A stretch of DNA of 37,211 bases from assembly GCA_017457955.1 (NCBI GenBank), contig JAFTGL010000006.1:1-37211 (forward strand), read 5' to 3'. The stretch is from Ruminococcus sp. (lineage in GTDB: Bacteria > Bacillota > Clostridia > Oscillospirales > Acutalibacteraceae). The notes beneath the pieces were generated by a model that searched no databases, was not told the DNA's origin, and was given only the letters and a program-made list of their open reading frames with translations. The position numbers and the translations under genes were made by a program. Positions within the stretch are counted from its first letter, which is position 1; every line of letters begins with the position of its first letter. Of this stretch, positions 34,859 through 37,211 are shown piece after piece.

Positions 34859-34935
<77 letters not shown>

Positions 34936-34963
34936 AAAAAGACGGTTTTCGTACCGTCTTTTT
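34936..34963 (+). terminator. Terminator of the tRNA gene
   Basis: AAAAAGACGGT (34936-34946) and ACCGTCTTTTT (34953-34963) with loop TTTCGT, then CTTTTT. Confidence 0.88.
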
Positions 34964-35075
34964 CTTTTTGCTAAATTACCTTAAAATGCTCTAAAATGGC
35001 TTAAACAGTGGGTTTTCAATAGGCTTTACAGTAAGGTTGAGAAAACTTAGCGTTAGGTTAAATACAGTTGAAATG

Positions 35076-35115
35076 CTGTCAATTTTACTGTCATTTACTG
35101 TCACATCTACTGTCA
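35076..35115 (+). repeat. Four phased CTGTCA direct repeats downstream of the tRNA
   Basis: CTGTCA occurs at 35076-35081, 35088-35093, 35098-35103 and 35110-35115, spaced 12, 10 and 12 nt, about one helical turn each; three of the four read TACTGTCA. Such phased short repeats beside a tRNA gene recall arm-type sites bound by tyrosine integrases, but no integrase gene or duplicated tRNA end is in the window. The surrounding 34964-35416 holds no convincing gene. Confidence 0.6.
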
Positions 35116-35217
35116 AAAGAGCCGTTATCATCGGAAAAATCAAGAATCATCAACCACACAAATACATTCAAATTATTAAAAAATCTAAAGACACTGAGAA
35201 TATAATGTTCATAAAGC

Positions 35218-35247
35218 AAAAAGCAGAGCTGAAATGCCCTGCTTTTT
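35218..35247. terminator. Terminator-like hairpin in the gene-free region
   Basis: AAAAAGCAG (35218-35226) and CTGCTTTTT (35239-35247), with GC/GC inside, works in both directions. No gene ends directly at it; it may stop transcription from the dockerin gene or be a remnant. Confidence 0.6.
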
Positions 35248-35349
35248 CTTTTACCTCACTATTTAATTAAGGGCGCCCCAAGTACCCACCCGAGGCACCC
35301 CATTATTTAGAATATCAGCGGAGTGGACATCTTACCACCACCTGCCTTC

Positions 35350-35401
35350 ACCCATCAGGGCTTGATACCCATCGGGGCTTTACACCCGTCAAGGGCTTCG
35401 T
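35350..35401. repeat. Three imperfect 17-18 bp tandem repeats after the dockerin gene
   Basis: Units begin at 35350, 35367 and 35384: ACCCATCAGGGCTTGAT, ACCCATCGGGGCTTTAC and ACCCGTCAAGGGCTTCGT. Each holds an ACCC...GGGCTT core that could form a tiny hairpin. They lie just past the stop codon of the minus-strand dockerin gene. The unit length is not a multiple of three, so they are unlikely to be old coding repeats. Confidence 0.6.
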
Positions 35402-35416
35402 ATCCACCTTAGACAA

Positions 35417-37211
35417 TTAACCCAAGGTGTACTCGATATGCCCCGTCGCAGGTACATACAGATAGTTTACACCGCACACCTCGTTGGTCCACGAGAAGTG
35501 GTAACTGCCCGTGCTGTTACATCTCTGCACGGATGAATGAAAACCTGCAAATTTCTGATCAAGCAATCCGTCAAGGGTAAGTTTCTGATAATTCGACTTT
35601 GTGAACTTCTCGGTAGTCATAAGCTCCTTCAACTGGTCGAGTGTGAACAGACAACCCTTGTCAGCTCCGAAGTTCCAGTCAAGAGTACAAGTTCTCTCGG
35701 GGTTCGGGTTCGGTCTATCAAAGTCGCCAATCGTACCATCGGGAAGAGTACCAGTGCTCGCCAGAGTAGGAATCGGATCGGAAGTGAATACAGCATTAAT
35801 GGGGTACGCCGCTCCATCAGTATTGTTGTGGAAGAACAGCGGAGCATTCTCCCAATAGTACCACTTAACAGGGAACGTAGCACCACCATTGTTGAAATAG
35901 TCGTGTCCGTTCCAACCTGCGCCACTTACCGCAGAATCATAGATAATCGGTTCCTCGGTCATCATGACATGATAGGCTTCGTCAGAAAGAATGTGGTCAC
36001 GAACCGTCCCTTCCACAATCATACCGCACTTATTGCATACACAACGTTCTGTACGGCGGGTGATGGGGGATTTGATGACACGTTCCTCAGTATCAGCCAT
36101 GAACGTGGACTTGACCGTGAACGCCTTACTAGCCGACTTCGTAGAAGTACCCTTCGTTGCCGTGACTACAGCCGTATACGAACCTGCACTCATATCAGTC
36201 AGGGTAACATTAGCAGATGTTGCTCCACTACCTACCTTCACAGGCGCTGATACCGCATTACCCTTCGCGTCCTTAACTACTACCGTGTAACCATCTGCGT
36301 TAGAGGACTTGTCCCATGTTACCTTAACAACGGGGTTTACCCTCTCGGATTCGATTTCGGGCATTTGGTAGTCGAAGTAGCCATCCACGAGGGCGGACAT
36401 AGGAATATCAATAAGACCGCTTTCATGACTGTCACCAGATACCCAAGCCTTCAGCCAAGTGATTTTATCAGGTGAATTCGGAGTAAGATAGATCCGTACC
36501 TTACCATTGTCAAGATACTCGATCTTTTCAGAGGCAATATACGCCTCATTCTTTAAAGCCTTGTCAGTTGCGGGATGGGGGTCCAGCACGTCATACTCAG
36601 AACACTGGTAACTCATATTATTCAGGTTGGATCTCAGATTAAAGTAAGTTACCCTGTCGTACACCTTCGTACCCTCAGATACCAACGTAACATTCACATT
36701 CTTTGGCACGTTAACCACAGTCGTTTGCGCCTCAGTAGGGTCCTGATTTCCACCTGTCCCCGCCACATTCAGCAATTTACCGCCGACAGGATAGGGGGTT
36801 GAAATCTGGGCGATATAACGCTGAATCCATGTGGCGTCGGTGACGGTCAATCCGTCGTTATCGAAGTCACCTAAACGATCAATATACTTGCAACCACTGA
36901 TTTTCAGCTCGACAAGTTTTCTTTGTACATTGGTCGCGTCTAAAACTGTGACTGCGCCGTCTGTGTCTGTGTCGCCGAGCAAATAGAGGTTGGCTTTCGG
37001 TGAAAAAGCAATCGTACCGCCGTTACGGTTGAAGTCGGTCACGAAGTTGCCTGATTTGTCGAGACCTCGGACGGTAAAGGTGTAGGAGCTGCCCTTGACA
37101 ACAGAGGTATCGTGGTAGTAGCCTACCTTGATGTTGTCAGCGATCTTCGTCCACCCGCTCGCGGTCTTGTGGTACACGCGGTAGTGATCGACACGGCTGT
37201 CAGCGTTCCAA
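35417..37211 (-). CDS. Secreted protein with internal type I dockerin, partial (5' end outside window)
   Basis: 597 codons are visible, open to the right window edge; the GTG at 37177 is not a real start because the frame continues as WNADSRVDHYRV. Order: the end of a fibronectin III-like domain (SYTFTVRGLDKSGNFV), a dockerin (about 75-135) with loops LGDTDTDGAVTVLDAT and LGDFDNDGLTVTDAT, a Thr-rich linker, an unknown domain (about 150-280), an Ig/FN3-like domain (VTWDKSSNADGYTVVV), then a C-terminal region with CNKCG and later His residues, similar to zinc-ribbon-like modules of clostridial surface proteins. Dockerins normally end proteins; here about 450 residues follow. The second calcium loop is one residue shorter than consensus. 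The function of the C-terminal part is unknown. Confidence 0.8.
   Translation of the reverse strand, partial: WNADSRVDHYRVYHKTASGWTKIADNIKVGYYHDTSVVKGSSYTFTVRGLDKSGNFVTDFNRNGGTIAFSPKANLYLLGDTDTDGAVTVLDATNVQRKLVELKISGCKYIDRLGDFDNDGLTVTDATWIQRYIAQISTPYPVGGKLLNVAGTGGNQDPTEAQTTVVNVPKNVNVTLVSEGTKVYDRVTYFNLRSNLNNMSYQCSEYDVLDPHPATDKALKNEAYIASEKIEYLDNGKVRIYLTPNSPDKITWLKAWVSGDSHESGLIDIPMSALVDGYFDYQMPEIESERVNPVVKVTWDKSSNADGYTVVVKDAKGNAVSAPVKVGSGATSANVTLTDMSAGSYTAVVTATKGTSTKSASKAFTVKSTFMADTEERVIKSPITRRTERCVCNKCGMIVEGTVRDHILSDEAYHVMMTEEPIIYDSAVSGAGWNGHDYFNNGGATFPVKWYYWENAPLFFHNNTDGAAYPINAVFTSDPIPTLASTGTLPDGTIGDFDRPNPNPERTCTLDWNFGADKGCLFTLDQLKELMTTEKFTKSNYQKLTLDGLLDQKFAGFHSSVQRCNSTGSYHFSWTNEVCGVNYLYVPATGHIEYTLG

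Noticed and set aside
35037-35270. 77-codon plus-strand open frame after the tRNA
   Set aside because: It spans the CTGTCA repeats and the terminator-like hairpin, lacks a good ribosome-binding site and gives an AT-driven amino acid mix.
35076-35401. CRISPR array
   Set aside because: The repeats are 6 or 17-18 nt with no unique spacers of regular length, and no cas genes are nearby.

Overview
The window comes from a GC-moderate, Gram-positive gut-type bacterium of the Oscillospiraceae, most likely Ruminococcus-like. The reasons are two type I dockerin proteins (one an alpha-amylase), a T-box-controlled trp operon, a type 2 galT beside galK, several lipobox lipoproteins, and a clostridial multi-subunit molybdenum hydroxylase operon. 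I cannot name the species.

Layout: (1) 1-1979: a sugar O-acetyltransferase with a partial cyclophilin-like lipoprotein on the minus strand, divergent from a LysR regulator. (2) 1980-3850: a DUF2798-like membrane protein behind a possible structured leader, converging on a pnuC-family transporter whose own leader has a consensus promoter, two small hairpins and an intrinsic terminator. (3) 3907-6695: galK-galT (minus), the two middle steps of the Leloir pathway. (4) 6838-13626: a consensus promoter, a tryptophan T-box and the complete trpEGDCFBA operon. (5) 13685-18710: a TrpXYZ-like ABC importer (binding lipoprotein, permease, ATPase). The binding-protein gene is separated from the other two by a unit carrying a WG-repeat-like lipoprotein and its own terminators. 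(6) 18716-24559: a consensus promoter followed at once by a terminator hairpin, then purF-carA-carB in overlapping order. (7) 24594-26344: a secreted AmyE-like GH13 amylase with a C-terminal dockerin. (8) 26348-27697: an unrecognised membrane protein (minus) and a two-PASTA lipoprotein (plus). (9) 27682-34736: a minus-strand operon with a MocA-like cytidylyltransferase, a three-part molybdenum hydroxylase (Mo, 2Fe-2S and FAD subunits), a second hydroxylase fusing 2Fe-2S and Mo domains that resembles the selenium-dependent xanthine dehydrogenase family, and a GIY-YIG protein. (10) 34808-37211: initiator tRNA-Met with an irregular T arm, a 450-base gene-free stretch with short phased repeats, and the 3' part of a dockerin protein whose dockerin is internal.

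Together the genes cover starch and galactose use, tryptophan synthesis plus probable uptake, entry into purine and pyrimidine/arginine synthesis, and probable purine or N-heterocycle oxidation. The most interesting parts are the unassigned leaders before pnuC and purF, the double hydroxylase operon, and the tRNA-adjacent region with the unusual dockerin protein.
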